Source: Pyramidobacter piscolens
GTDB lineage: Bacteria > Synergistota > Synergistia > Synergistales > Dethiosulfovibrionaceae
Direction: 5' to 3'
DNA: 64,000 nt
NCBI GenBank assembly: GCA_004558205.1
Contig: SFDM01000009.1
Location: 1-64,000, forward strand
Position numbers and translations under genes: made by a program. This document shows positions 26,510-35,298 of the stretch, one piece after another. Numbering within the stretch: position 1 is the stretch's first letter; each line of letters begins with the position of its first letter. A model generated the notes under the pieces. It was not told the origin of the DNA. It searched no databases and saw only the letters and a list, made by a program, of their open reading frames with translations.

Positions 26510-27403
26510 TCAGTTCGTCCTGCGCTCCAAATAGAGCGCCAGATCCTTCAGGAAATCGGCGCGGGCGCCGAAGGGGGCCAGAAGCTCGCCGGCTTCGAGG
26601 GTCATGCTGCGGAGCTTTTCGCGGGCGCCTTCAAGGCCGTATGCGTGGACAAAGGTCCTCTTATCCTGGGCGTCGTCCTTGCCAAGGGTCTTGCCCATCT
26701 GGGCCTGGCTGCCCGTGCAATCCAGTATGTCGTCGGCGATCTGGAACGCCAGTCCCACGTTTCTGCCGTACTCCATCACGCGGCCCAGGCCGTCGCCCTC
26801 GGCTCCGGCAATGATCGCCCCCGACGCGAGAGCCGCGCGGATCAGCACCATGGTCTTCATCGAAGCGATGTTCACGACGAAATCCTGAGCGTTCAGCTGG
26901 CTTTGCGCGTCGGTGTCAAGCACCTGCCCGCCGCAGATCCCCGAGGGCCCCAGAGCCTCCGCGAAGAGCGCCGCCGCTTTCAGGCAGCGTTCGGGTGCGG
27001 CTCCCAGCTTCATCAGCCCTTTCAGAGCCACCTCGAAGGCGTAGAGGAACAACGAATCGCCGGCCAGCAGCGCCAAAGTCTCGCCGTAGACCACATGGTT
27101 CGTGGGCTTGCCACGGCGCAGCGTGTCGTTGTCCATGCAGGGCAAGTCGTCGTGAATCAGCGACGCCGTGTGGACCATCTCGAAAGCCAGAGCCATAGGC
27201 AGGGCCTTTTCGGCCTCCATGCCGAAAAGCTGCGCTCCCGACAGGCACAGCACGGGGCGAATCCTCTTTCCGCCCGCCTGCAGGGAGTAATTCATGGCGT
27301 CCCGCAGGCGGGGCGGAATGGCCCCGTCCATGGACGAGCAGAAGCCGTTCATATAATTCTCAAACAAGACTTTTCGCGATTCCAACTCTTCTTTGAAATT
27401 CAT
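26510..27403 (-). CDS. ispA: Polyprenyl (farnesyl/geranyl) diphosphate synthase
   Basis: 297 residues of the trans-prenyltransferase family. It elongates DMAPP with IPP to geranyl and farnesyl diphosphate, the primer used by UppS. The first aspartate-rich motif is DDLPCMDND (Asp85 onward), the second is DDILD (about 223-227), and GGKRIRP (44-50) binds IPP. The start codon overlaps the xseB stop (TGATG) with GAGGAGGAA upstream. The product chain length (C15 versus C20) is not decided by visible residues alone. Confidence 0.93.
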   Translation of the reverse strand: MNFKEELESRKVLFENYMNGFCSSMDGAIPPRLRDAMNYSLQAGGKRIRPVLCLSGAQLFGMEAEKALPMALAFEMVHTASLIHDDLPCMDNDTLRRGKPTNHVVYGETLALLAGDSLFLYAFEVALKGLMKLGAAPERCLKAAALFAEALGPSGICGGQVLDTDAQSQLNAQDFVVNIASMKTMVLIRAALASGAIIAGAEGDGLGRVMEYGRNVGLAFQIADDILDCTGSQAQMGKTLGKDDAQDKRTFVHAYGLEGAREKLRSMTLEAGELLAPFGARADFLKDLALYLERRTN

Positions 27404-27615
27404 CAGCGGCGTTCCTCCTCGGGAAAAGGCTGAAGCGAGCCGTCCTCTTCAAGCTGGGAAACCTTGCCCTCAGCCTCCGTCAAAAACTTGCGGCATTCCG
27501 CCGTCAGCTTCTTTCCTTCTTCGTAAAGCGCCAGCGTCTCCTCAAGCGGCATGGCCGTGCGCTCCATAGTTCTGAGAATTTCTTCCAAGCGTTCTACTTT
27601 TTTTGAAAAATCCAT
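27403..27615 (-). CDS. xseB: Exodeoxyribonuclease VII small subunit
   Basis: 70 residues, the usual XseB size: a helical hairpin with VERLEEI and PLEETLALYEEGKKL, the family signature. It binds XseA to make the single-strand-specific exonuclease VII. The frame opens 44 codons earlier, but GGGAGAGGGAT places the start at ATG 27615 and the family N-terminus begins there. The large subunit gene xseA, normally adjacent, is not in the window. xseB is the first gene of xseB-ispA-dxs-tlyA. Confidence 0.88.
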   Translation of the reverse strand: MDFSKKVERLEEILRTMERTAMPLEETLALYEEGKKLTAECRKFLTEAEGKVSQLEEDGSLQPFPEEERR

Positions 27616-27696
27616 GGTAATCCCTCTCCCATCCGAAACACTGCAAAATAAAAGCGAAATTGATGGAAAAAAAAACGTTTTGACCTCTGAAAGTAT

Positions 27697-27726
27697 TTGC
27701 GTAATTGCCCTTAGTTGTGCTAGAAT
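27697..27726 (+). promoter_or_regulatory. Promoter of rpmB
   Basis: TTGCGT (27697-27702), an 18-base spacer, and TAGAAT (27721-27726), 47 bases before the rpmB start. Confidence 0.6.
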
Positions 27727-27772
27727 GCACTGGTTGTCATTGAACATTTACACACAAAGGAGGCTGCTTTAA

Positions 27773-27967
27773 ATGTCCCAGGTATGTGATTGCTGCGGTC
27801 GCGGCCCTGCGACGGGTAACATGCTGAGCCACTCGCATCGCAAGACCCGTAGACGCTGGCTGATCAATCTTCTTTCCGTTCGCGTTGATCTTGGCGGCGG
27901 CGAATCAAAAAGAATGCGCATTTGTTCCCGTTGCCTTCGCTCCGGAAAAGTCAAAAGAGCGATCTAA
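27773..27967 (+). CDS. rpmB: 50S ribosomal protein L28
   Basis: 64 residues with the L28 core (GNMLSHSHRKTRRRW). Cys5, Cys8, Cys51 and Cys54 form a zinc-ribbon set, so this is the zinc-binding (C+) form of L28. Such forms are often paired with zinc-independent paralogues in other species. The strong AAAGGAGG ribosome binding site fits a ribosomal protein. The gene stands alone, divergent from xseB; rpmG is not adjacent. Confidence 0.95.
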   Translation: MSQVCDCCGRGPATGNMLSHSHRKTRRRWLINLLSVRVDLGGGESKRMRICSRCLRSGKVKRAI

Positions 27968-28040
27968 CGGAAAACACCGGCAAAGGACACGCCGCTCTTT
28001 GTGCTGAGCCCAGATAAAGAGGCCGGTAAATCCACGCGAT

Positions 28041-28070
28041 AAAGGAGACCCGAAAGGGTCTCCTTTTTTT
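28041..28070 (+). terminator. Terminator of rpmB
   Basis: An 11-bp stem (28041-28051 with 28056-28066), a GAAA tetraloop and a T-run. Confidence 0.92.
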
Positions 28071-28088
28071 ATTGATTTGGCTCCGGCG

Positions 28089-30668
28089 CTAACGGTAGCG
28101 ATCCAGGATCTCCAAAGCGCCCTCTTCGTCCACGAGGATTTCCCGGGGCTTGGCGCCGTTCTGGGGCCCTACGATCCCCATGGACTCCATGGTGTCGATC
28201 ATGCGCGCGGCCCGGGTAAAGCCGACCCTCATCTGGCGCTGCAAGCCGCTGGACGAAGCCACACCTGTGTTCAGAACGATCTTGATGGCCTCTTCAAGGC
28301 GGTTGTCCTCCAGATAGTTTGCGGCGCTGCCTGACGATTTGTCTTCGCCCTGTTCCTCAAGGTCCACGTAGTCGGGGTCGCCGAAGGTGTTCCTCAGGTA
28401 CTCCACCACGCGGATATTCGTCTGCTCGTCCATGAAGGGCGACTGGATCCTGAGAGGGCGGGGATGGCGCGTGCTGATGAAAAGCATGTCGCCCTTGCCC
28501 AGAAGGTGCTGGGCCCCCGAAACGTCCAGGATGGTCCTGGAGTCGGCCACCGAAGGCAGCGAGAAAGAAACGCGCGCGGGGATATTGGCCTTGATCGTGC
28601 CCGTCAGGACGTTGACCGAGGGTCGCTGAGTGGCCAGGATCAGATGGATCCCGACGGCGCGGGCCATCTGGGCCAGCCGCATGATGTACTCCTCCACTTC
28701 CTTCTGGGCGGTCATCATCAGGTCGGCCAGCTCGTCCACAATGATCACGATGTGGGGCAGCCGGTCCTTGGGCAGGACCTTTTCGTTATAGGACGCGATA
28801 TTGCGCGCCTTCACCTGGGAGCAGATGTCGTAACGGTTCTCCATCTCGCGGACCGCCCAGGCGAGAGCGTGGACCGCCGCGGCGGGAGTGACTATGGGCT
28901 TGGCCAGGATGTGGGGCAGGGATTCATAGATACCCATCTCGACGCGCTTGGGATCCACCATGATGAATCGAAGATCCGAGGGCGTGTTGTGATAGCACAG
29001 AGCGGTGATGCAGTTGTTCACAAAAATGCTCTTGCCCGAGCCGGTGGTTCCGGCCACCAGAAGGTGCGGCAGCTCCTCGAGGCCCGTGATCAGGATCCGC
29101 CCGTCCACGGTCTGCCCCAGAGGCAGAGGCAGCTTCAGGTCGGTCTTTTGGAAGGTGTCGCTCTCCAAAATCTGCCTCAAAGGCACGGCGCGGCGGCGCA
29201 CGTTAGGAAGCTCTATGCCCACGTAGGTCGTTCCGGCGATGGGGGCCTCCACGCGTATGGAGGGCACGCCCAGAGCCACGGCGATGTCGTTGTCCAGCGC
29301 GGAAACCTTGCTGACTTTGATGCCCGGCGCCAGCTGAATCTGATACTGCACGACCGTGGGGCCGATGATGGTGTGCATGAGCTCCGCCGAGACGCCGAAA
29401 TTGCCAAGCGCCGCGATCACCTCTTCGCCGTTCTCCTGGGCGGCTTTATCGTCAACCGCCTCGGTAATGGGCGTATGAGGCCCCAAAAGGTCCAGAGGCG
29501 GCGGGAAGCTGCCCGCAGGGATAGCGCGGCCGGCGTAGTACAGTTCGGAGCTCGTGCCGTCCACTTCGCCCATATGCTCTATCTCGACGGATGGCGTCTT
29601 TGAGACGGGAACGGCACTGGCGGCGGCAGAACGTTCCCTTACGCCGCTGTCGCCTCCCGGTTCGGGAACGCGGCAGGCCGCCTCCTGGCCTGACTCATCG
29701 GGAAGGGGCGTGTTTTCCTCAGCATCGGGAAGGTCCGAAACGCCAGCGGAAGGCTCGCCGTCGGATCCGTCAGGCTCGCCAAGGTCTTCCAAGTCGCCGT
29801 CCTCTTCTTCCTCGTCGTCCTCGTACTTGCCGAAGAGCGACTGAAAGGCTGCGGCCACGGCGGCAACCCACTGGGGCTTTTTAAAGCTGAATTTTCCGCG
29901 GCCAGGGCTCTCCGCGGCGTCGCCGGCGGGCTGTTCGTCCGCCGCTTCATCCTCCGGCGCCTGTTCCATAACCGGTTCAAGAGCCACCAGCTCTTCTTCC
30001 GCCTCGGCAGGTTCGGGAACGGCCGCGATTTCCAGCTGTTCCGCCGGCAGGGGCAGAGGCGCTTCGGGCTCCTTCTCCCTGCGGCGGAACTTGAGCCACT
30101 GGGGCCAGGCGGGAAGATGGAACCGCGCCAGGCGATCCTGAAGCCAAGCCACCCGGGCGGCGCTCAAATGGCCGTAGTTAAAAGCCGACAGCGCGACGAA
30201 GCACAGCCCCACGAGCATGGTCCCCAGAGCGCCGATGAAACGGGGCAGGACCTGCGAACCAACGCTCCCCAGTATGCCGGGGCTCAGGAGACCCATGTCC
30301 TTCGCCATGCCGCTTTTCTGAAGCATTCCCAGGAACAGGCTCAGCGCCCCGTAGAGAAACAGCGTCCCCAGCCATTGGCTGCAGATGGACTGAATATGCC
30401 TCCGAAGCAGCGAGCAGAAAAGCCCGTAAAAAAGGTGAAGGAGGATAAGGATGATGGCTCCTCCGGTAAAACGGAGCAGGCAGCTCGCCATATCCTTGCC
30501 GAGGACGCCCGTGCCGATCGCAAAAAGAGAAGCCGTGACGTACAGCAGGACCGCCGCGAGCAGCACCTGACACAGCCGGAAAAGCGCGCCAAATTCAAAG
30601 CCGTGTTTGCCCTTGGACCGGCGTCCGCCTTTCTGCCGGCGTGAAGTGAATTTATTTCCTGATTTCAT
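28089..30668 (-). CDS. ftsK: DNA translocase FtsK/SpoIIIE
   Basis: About 859 residues. It pumps chromosomal DNA through the closing septum and helps resolve dimers. The N-terminal 170 residues have about four hydrophobic membrane segments. An acidic, low-complexity linker rich in Glu, Asp, Pro and Ala follows (about 200-370). The RecA-like motor has Walker A GTTGSGKS (about 537) and IMVDPKRVE further on, and LATQRPSVNV marks the family. The C-terminal gamma winged-helix domain (GLQRQMRVGFTRAARMID) reads KOPS-type DNA. The frame extends to ATG 30701, but GGAGGG (spaced 13) better suits 30668, which overlaps tldD by 17 bases. It is last in the yebC-to-ftsK run. Confidence 0.95.
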   Translation of the reverse strand: MKSGNKFTSRRQKGGRRSKGKHGFEFGALFRLCQVLLAAVLLYVTASLFAIGTGVLGKDMASCLLRFTGGAIILILLHLFYGLFCSLLRRHIQSICSQWLGTLFLYGALSLFLGMLQKSGMAKDMGLLSPGILGSVGSQVLPRFIGALGTMLVGLCFVALSAFNYGHLSAARVAWLQDRLARFHLPAWPQWLKFRRREKEPEAPLPLPAEQLEIAAVPEPAEAEEELVALEPVMEQAPEDEAADEQPAGDAAESPGRGKFSFKKPQWVAAVAAAFQSLFGKYEDDEEEEDGDLEDLGEPDGSDGEPSAGVSDLPDAEENTPLPDESGQEAACRVPEPGGDSGVRERSAAASAVPVSKTPSVEIEHMGEVDGTSSELYYAGRAIPAGSFPPPLDLLGPHTPITEAVDDKAAQENGEEVIAALGNFGVSAELMHTIIGPTVVQYQIQLAPGIKVSKVSALDNDIAVALGVPSIRVEAPIAGTTYVGIELPNVRRRAVPLRQILESDTFQKTDLKLPLPLGQTVDGRILITGLEELPHLLVAGTTGSGKSIFVNNCITALCYHNTPSDLRFIMVDPKRVEMGIYESLPHILAKPIVTPAAAVHALAWAVREMENRYDICSQVKARNIASYNEKVLPKDRLPHIVIIVDELADLMMTAQKEVEEYIMRLAQMARAVGIHLILATQRPSVNVLTGTIKANIPARVSFSLPSVADSRTILDVSGAQHLLGKGDMLFISTRHPRPLRIQSPFMDEQTNIRVVEYLRNTFGDPDYVDLEEQGEDKSSGSAANYLEDNRLEEAIKIVLNTGVASSSGLQRQMRVGFTRAARMIDTMESMGIVGPQNGAKPREILVDEEGALEILDRYR

Positions 30669-32028
30669 GATCTGTCGCCGTCCCTCCGACGACGAGGCCA
30701 TCGATCAAAAGCGACGGCTGTCCATCGGTGACGGGGAGGCTTTGTCCCTCCTTTTCACACATACCGGGTTCCATACAGAGCCTTTTGCCCACGGCCTTGA
30801 TGCCCTTGAGCACGTCGAGGGCGCTGCCGATCAGCGACGCTCCCTTTACGGGACGGGTCACCTTTCCGCCTTCGATCATGTACCCCTGGGTGACGTCAAA
30901 GACGAACTCGCCCGTGGTGGTATTCACCTCGCCGCCGCCCATGCGGCACACGAGAAGCCCCCGGGGGACCCGCTGGATCATCTCGTTCTGGTCGTCCTCT
31001 CCGCTCAGCACAAAGGTGTTGCTCATGCGCGGCATGGGCAGCGACGAAAAGGACATGCGCCGTCCGTTGCCCGTCAGCGGGACTCCATAAAGCCGCGAGC
31101 TTCGCCGGTCCGAGAGGTAGTTCTTCAAAATCCCGCGCTCCACCAGCACCGTCCGCGTCGCCGGAACCCCTTCATCGTCGCAGTCGTAGCTGCCGTAAAG
31201 GCCGGGAATCGTGGGGTCGTCGGCGATGGTGACGCACTCGGCCGCCACGGAACCGCCTATTTTGTCCTTGAAACAGGACTGCTCTTCAAAAACGAGGTCC
31301 GCTTCCATGCCGTGGCCACAGGCTTCGTGAATGATCGTCCCGCCGGCGCTGTCGGCCAGCACAACGGGCATGGCCCCAGAAGGGCACTCCACAGCTTCGA
31401 GCCCTGTCAGGGCTTCCTGAAGCGCCTTTCGGGCTACGGCCTCTGGGTCGAGCTCCTGAAAGAAAGCCTTGGCGCCGCCGGTGCGGGACAGAGCGCTGTA
31501 ACCGCTTTCCACGCGGCCTTCACGCTCGAGCAGCACATAGGCGGTAAAGGAATTGCGCTGCAGCCGGCCCGTAGTCCCTCCTTCCGAAGAGACGACGCCG
31601 AAATCCCGGACCGCAGAAGAGCCCGAAAGCGTCACCTGACGGATCCAGGGGCATTCGTGCCTCAGCGCCGCGTCCACGTCTCTGAAAAACTGGACGTCCT
31701 CGGGGAAATAGACCTGCGGCCGGGCAAAAGGGAAATCGCGATCGGCTTGCCGCGGCGCGGAAACCGAAGCGATGCGGCAGGCTTCCGCCAGCGCCTTGCC
31801 GCCGGCTCCCTTCTCCACGCCCGAGACCACGGCGAGGGCGCTGCGGCGCCCCTTCTGAAGGCGCGCCGAGCATCCTCCGACGGAACTGCTCGACACTTCC
31901 TCTATTTTTCCGTCGTTGAACAGAAGGCTTTTGACGGCGGACCTCTGAAAATAGATATCGCTCCAGTCGACGCCGGAAAGGCCTTTCAGCATTTCCGTAT
32001 GGCCGGCGAAGGCTTCCTGAAAGTCCAT
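30652..32028 (-). CDS. tldD: TldD/PmbA-family metalloprotease
   Basis: 458 residues of the U62 family. In E. coli the TldD-TldE heterodimer clips peptides such as the microcin B17 precursor and CcdA. The zinc motif HEACGHGME (HExxxH) identifies the catalytic TldD-type subunit, and a late cysteine is a likely further zinc ligand. The frame is open for 98 codons upstream, but these overlap yqeH and lack family character; GAGGTA just before ATG 32028 fixes the start. No PmbA/TldE partner is adjacent. It lies 5 bases after yqeH and overlaps ftsK. The native substrate is unknown. Confidence 0.9.
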   Translation of the reverse strand: MDFQEAFAGHTEMLKGLSGVDWSDIYFQRSAVKSLLFNDGKIEEVSSSSVGGCSARLQKGRRSALAVVSGVEKGAGGKALAEACRIASVSAPRQADRDFPFARPQVYFPEDVQFFRDVDAALRHECPWIRQVTLSGSSAVRDFGVVSSEGGTTGRLQRNSFTAYVLLEREGRVESGYSALSRTGGAKAFFQELDPEAVARKALQEALTGLEAVECPSGAMPVVLADSAGGTIIHEACGHGMEADLVFEEQSCFKDKIGGSVAAECVTIADDPTIPGLYGSYDCDDEGVPATRTVLVERGILKNYLSDRRSSRLYGVPLTGNGRRMSFSSLPMPRMSNTFVLSGEDDQNEMIQRVPRGLLVCRMGGGEVNTTTGEFVFDVTQGYMIEGGKVTRPVKGASLIGSALDVLKGIKAVGKRLCMEPGMCEKEGQSLPVTDGQPSLLIDGLVVGGTATDHEIRK

Positions 32029-32033
32029 GGCGG

Positions 32034-33161
32034 CTACCTCTTGCCGGCGGGACGGCGCGCCGGCGAGGGGATCAGCCAGGGCCTGACGCTGCCCTTGATG
32101 AAGTCGGGGGCTCGAAGCGTGACCGTGCAGGCGCCGCTGTACAGCGCGATCCAGCCAATACCGGGAACGGCCAGGTCCTCTTCCGCATGGATCTGAAAGC
32201 TCTCCTCGCGCCAGTTCAAAGCGGCCAGCTTGCCGGCGCAGTTCACGCAGGGAGGCGTCAGCAGCTCGCCCGAATGTTTTTCCAAAAGCTCTTCCACGCG
32301 GTCCTCGCGGGTTCTGTGGCACACCACGCTGTCGGGCGCAAAGATGCCGAAACGCACCCAGCCGCGCTCTCCAGCGTCGGCCACGGTCACCTGCGCCAGC
32401 CCGCCGAAAGCCACCGTCTGCCCTTTTTTCAGGACCTCGATGGACGTCTGGAACTCTTTTTTAGGCGACAGGGCCGCCAGGCAGTCGGGGCACAGCACGG
32501 GAAGGAAGGGATCCTCGCCCTTCAGCCCGGGGGCGTCCACGAGCACGGGGCCATATTTCATCTGGTACTCCGTCATGCCCACGGTGGTGCCGGGAAGGCG
32601 GGAAACCGTCGGCAGGTCGCTCTTCAGCAGGGCGCTCAGGATCGTGCTCTTGCCCACGTTGGCGGCCCCCACAAAGAGCAGCCGGTCCGAGGGCTGGAAG
32701 GTATCTTCGATCCGATGGCGCAGCTCGGTCATGTCCTTGCGGCTCTGCCCCGAAACCAGAAGGATCTGGTCGCGCTTGACACCGGTCAGGTCTGATATCC
32801 ACTGATGCAGGGCCTTACGGTCAGTCCAGGTTTCGAGCAGGTCCGCCTTGTTGGCGATCAGGAAGATGGGCTTTTTAAAGCTCTCCACCCAATCGAGGTC
32901 GGGAAGCGACACTTCGGGACGGCTCACGTCGAGCACCAAAAACAGCGCCGTCACGTCCGCCGCCTTGTCCTTGATGCTCTTCTGGATGCCGGGGTCGCTG
33001 ATGGGAGCCTTGCGGTACACGGCGTAGTGTTTCATCTGAAAACAACGTTTGCACAGGACGCCTTCTTCAGGGGTCTTATCCGGAGGAAGGTATCCCGGGC
33101 GGTCTTCGCTTTCGCTTTGAAAAATCGCCCCACAGCCGGGACAACGTTTTTTTTCTTCCAT
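32034..33161 (-). CDS. yqeH: Ribosome-assembly GTPase YqeH (circularly permuted)
   Basis: 375 residues. A four-cysteine zinc finger (CPGCG and CKRCF) is followed by a GTPase domain whose motifs come in permuted order: G4 NKAD, then the G5-like VSGQS, G1 GAANVGKST, and G3 DAPG last. This order marks the YqeH/YlqF class, which acts in 30S (YqeH) or 50S maturation. A C-terminal domain with a CVNC pair follows. ATG 33170 lies too close to the ribosome binding site, and AAGGAG is well spaced for ATG 33161. YqeH is better known from Firmicutes and plants. Confidence 0.9.
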   Translation of the reverse strand: MEEKKRCPGCGAIFQSESEDRPGYLPPDKTPEEGVLCKRCFQMKHYAVYRKAPISDPGIQKSIKDKAADVTALFLVLDVSRPEVSLPDLDWVESFKKPIFLIANKADLLETWTDRKALHQWISDLTGVKRDQILLVSGQSRKDMTELRHRIEDTFQPSDRLLFVGAANVGKSTILSALLKSDLPTVSRLPGTTVGMTEYQMKYGPVLVDAPGLKGEDPFLPVLCPDCLAALSPKKEFQTSIEVLKKGQTVAFGGLAQVTVADAGERGWVRFGIFAPDSVVCHRTREDRVEELLEKHSGELLTPPCVNCAGKLAALNWREESFQIHAEEDLAVPGIGWIALYSGACTVTLRAPDFIKGSVRPWLIPSPARRPAGKR

Positions 33162-33203
33162 GAGGAACATTCTCCTTTTTTCAGATCGTCCCGCGGACAG
33201 GGA

Positions 33204-34202
33204 TCACTTTCGATATGCCCGCACGGCTGCCTGATGTTCTTTTTGAGTCTTCGAGAACTGATGGTATCCGTCGCCTTTCGCCACATAATAATAATAGTCG
33301 TTCTTCTGCGGCGCAAGGGCCCCCTGCCAGGCAGCTTCCGAGGGCACGCAGATCGGCGACGGGGGCAGCCCGGGATGCTTGTAGGTGTTATAGGGGGAGT
33401 CCACTTCAAGATGCTTGTAGAGCACCCGCGTGAGCGTCTCGCCCGTCAGGCGGCGCCAGGCGTATACGACGCTGGCGTCTATTTGGAGGAGCATCTTCTT
33501 TGCCAGGCGGTTTTCAATGACGCCGGCGATGACGGGATATTCTTCGCTCTTCAGAGCTTCACGCTGGAGAAGAGAGGCGATAATAGCGCTCCGAAGGGCG
33601 TACGCCTTATCGCCGGCCATGGCGCCGAACTTCTTGTGCCATTCGTCGGCAGCCTGAAAGATCAGTTCCTCCACCGAATCCTCCACAAGCGCATAGGTCT
33701 CGGGCAGCAAAAAGGCGGCCCTGGCCTCAGCACTTTTTGGAAGGATAGGACGCATGGCCTCGGGGAAATTGGCGTCGTCGGACAGCGCCGCAATCTGCTG
33801 CGCCTGGCTCCCCAAGGACAGAGGCTTCTCGGGCGGAGCGCCGGGGACGATGACGGCGCTGTAAAAGGCCGGCTCCGCGTTTTTAAGCTGCTCCGCCACA
33901 TACCACGTGGGGCCCGAGGTCACTTTATAGGACCCCGAACGGAGCGAACGGTCCGCTTTTTTCTTGCTGAGCCAGTAAAGAAAGTTCTTGCTGTCAACTA
34001 CCAGCCCTTTTTCAAGGGCCTGTTGGGCGAAGGCCTTTAAAGGCTGGCCCTTCTTCAGGCGCAGCACGGCCGTCTTCTCGTCCTTATGAAAGGGCATAAC
34101 GAAGACGTCCCTCCATTGCGAGGGCTTCCACCGGAGGGCGGCACAAGTTCCGCCAAACAGGATCAGGGCAAGAATCACAACGGGCACAACTCTTTTTTTC
34201 AT
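33204..34202 (-). CDS. mltG: Endolytic murein transglycosylase MltG (YceG)
   Basis: 332 residues with one N-terminal membrane anchor (about 5-23), a LysM-like region and a YceG catalytic domain. It cuts nascent glycan strands at the inner membrane and sets their length. The catalytic Glu lies in LLQREA (the family's usual motif is IVEKET), and NTYKHPGLPPSPI and FSKTQKEH are family signatures. The family's usual LQTDPTV reads LQIDASV here. GGGAGGG precedes the ATG. It sits between queA and yqeH, close to ftsK and the SpoIID-like gene, which suits a cell-division role. Confidence 0.9.
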   Translation of the reverse strand: MKKRVVPVVILALILFGGTCAALRWKPSQWRDVFVMPFHKDEKTAVLRLKKGQPLKAFAQQALEKGLVVDSKNFLYWLSKKKADRSLRSGSYKVTSGPTWYVAEQLKNAEPAFYSAVIVPGAPPEKPLSLGSQAQQIAALSDDANFPEAMRPILPKSAEARAAFLLPETYALVEDSVEELIFQAADEWHKKFGAMAGDKAYALRSAIIASLLQREALKSEEYPVIAGVIENRLAKKMLLQIDASVVYAWRRLTGETLTRVLYKHLEVDSPYNTYKHPGLPPSPICVPSEAAWQGALAPQKNDYYYYVAKGDGYHQFSKTQKEHQAAVRAYRK

Positions 34203-34221
34203 CGGCTTCCCTCCCTTGGGA

Positions 34222-35268
34222 TCAGAGAATGATCATGGCGTCGCCGAAGGAGAAAAAACGGTACCGCTCCTGAACGGCCTCTCTGTAAGCCTTCATCGTG
34301 CGGTCGTAACCGGCGAAGGCGGCCACGAGCATGACCAGCGTGCTCTTGGGCAGATGGAAGTTGGTGATCAGACCGTCCACGACCTTGAACCGAAAACCCG
34401 GGTAGATGAAAATCCCCGTGTCCAGGCTGCCGGGACGAAGCCCCCCGGGCGTGGATGCCATGCCCTCGAGGGTCCGCACCACCGTGGTTCCGATGGCGAC
34501 GACGCGGCCGCCTCTCTCCTTGGCTTCGGCGATCGCGTCGTAGGCTTTCTGGGGAATGACGCAGCGCTCGGTATGCATATGATGCTCCCGGATGTCGTCG
34601 GTCTTCACGGGCCTGAACGTGCCAAGCCCCACTTCCAGCGTGATGTCGGCGATGGCCACGCCTTTGTCGGCCACCTGCTGCAAAAGCTCCTGCGTAAAGT
34701 GGAGCCCGGCGGTCGGAGCCGCTGCGGAATTCGCTTCCCTGGCATAGACCGTCTGATAATCCTCGGGAGCCGACGTACGCTCGTGGATGTAGGGAGGCAG
34801 GGGCATGGAGCCTGTGGCTTCCGCCAGCGTCCTGACGTCGCAGTCCTGCGGGAAGATCACGCTGCGCACGCCGTCCTCGCTTTTGCAGCGTCCCACGGTG
34901 ACCATCACGCCGCCTTTAAGGCGCACCTCCGCCCCTTCCGGCAGTTTGCGCCCGGGGCGGACCAGCGCTTCCCATACTTTCTCTTCCGAATCCTCGGGAC
35001 GCAGAAGCAGGACCTCCGCCTTCGCCGAGCCGTTTAATTTAGTGCCTTCAAGACGGGCCGCCATCACTTTCGTGTCGTTCCTGACGAGCACGTCTCCGGG
35101 GTTCAGCCATTGCAGAACGTCGCAAAAATGCTGATGAAACAGCGCTCCGTCGCTGCGCCGGAGCCCCAGAAGGCGGCACTGGTCGCGCCGTTCCACGGGC
35201 TTCTGAGCGATCAGCTCGGGAGGAAGCTCGTAATCATAGGTCTCTATGTTGAAAAAATCTGGCTGCAT
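34222..35268 (-). CDS. queA: S-adenosylmethionine:tRNA ribosyltransferase-isomerase
   Basis: 348 residues, the normal QueA length. It transfers and rearranges the ribose of SAM onto preQ1 in tRNA position 34, giving epoxyqueuosine. It begins with the family pattern YDYELPPELIAQ and contains AAPTAGLHFT, VGLGTFRPV and the late NFHLPKSTLVML and YRFFSFGDAM. AGGAGTGAGGG supports the ATG. The other queuosine genes (tgt, queG) are not in the window. Neighbours are a SpoIID-like gene upstream and mltG downstream in a long operon; queA close to ruvB is a common arrangement. Confidence 0.96.
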   Translation of the reverse strand: MQPDFFNIETYDYELPPELIAQKPVERRDQCRLLGLRRSDGALFHQHFCDVLQWLNPGDVLVRNDTKVMAARLEGTKLNGSAKAEVLLLRPEDSEEKVWEALVRPGRKLPEGAEVRLKGGVMVTVGRCKSEDGVRSVIFPQDCDVRTLAEATGSMPLPPYIHERTSAPEDYQTVYAREANSAAAPTAGLHFTQELLQQVADKGVAIADITLEVGLGTFRPVKTDDIREHHMHTERCVIPQKAYDAIAEAKERGGRVVAIGTTVVRTLEGMASTPGGLRPGSLDTGIFIYPGFRFKVVDGLITNFHLPKSTLVMLVAAFAGYDRTMKAYREAVQERYRFFSFGDAMIIL

Positions 35269-35298
35269 ACCCTCACTCCTGTAATTGTGCCCCTAAAA

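Noticed and set aside
28077..30701. Extended FtsK start at 30701 and extra small frames inside ftsK
   Set aside because: The upstream start has no ribosome binding site and the internal frames are antisense or out-of-frame shadows.
33895..33915. CACGTG sequence inside mltG as a second parS
   Set aside because: The flanks do not match TGTTNCACGTGNAACA, and it is within coding sequence.
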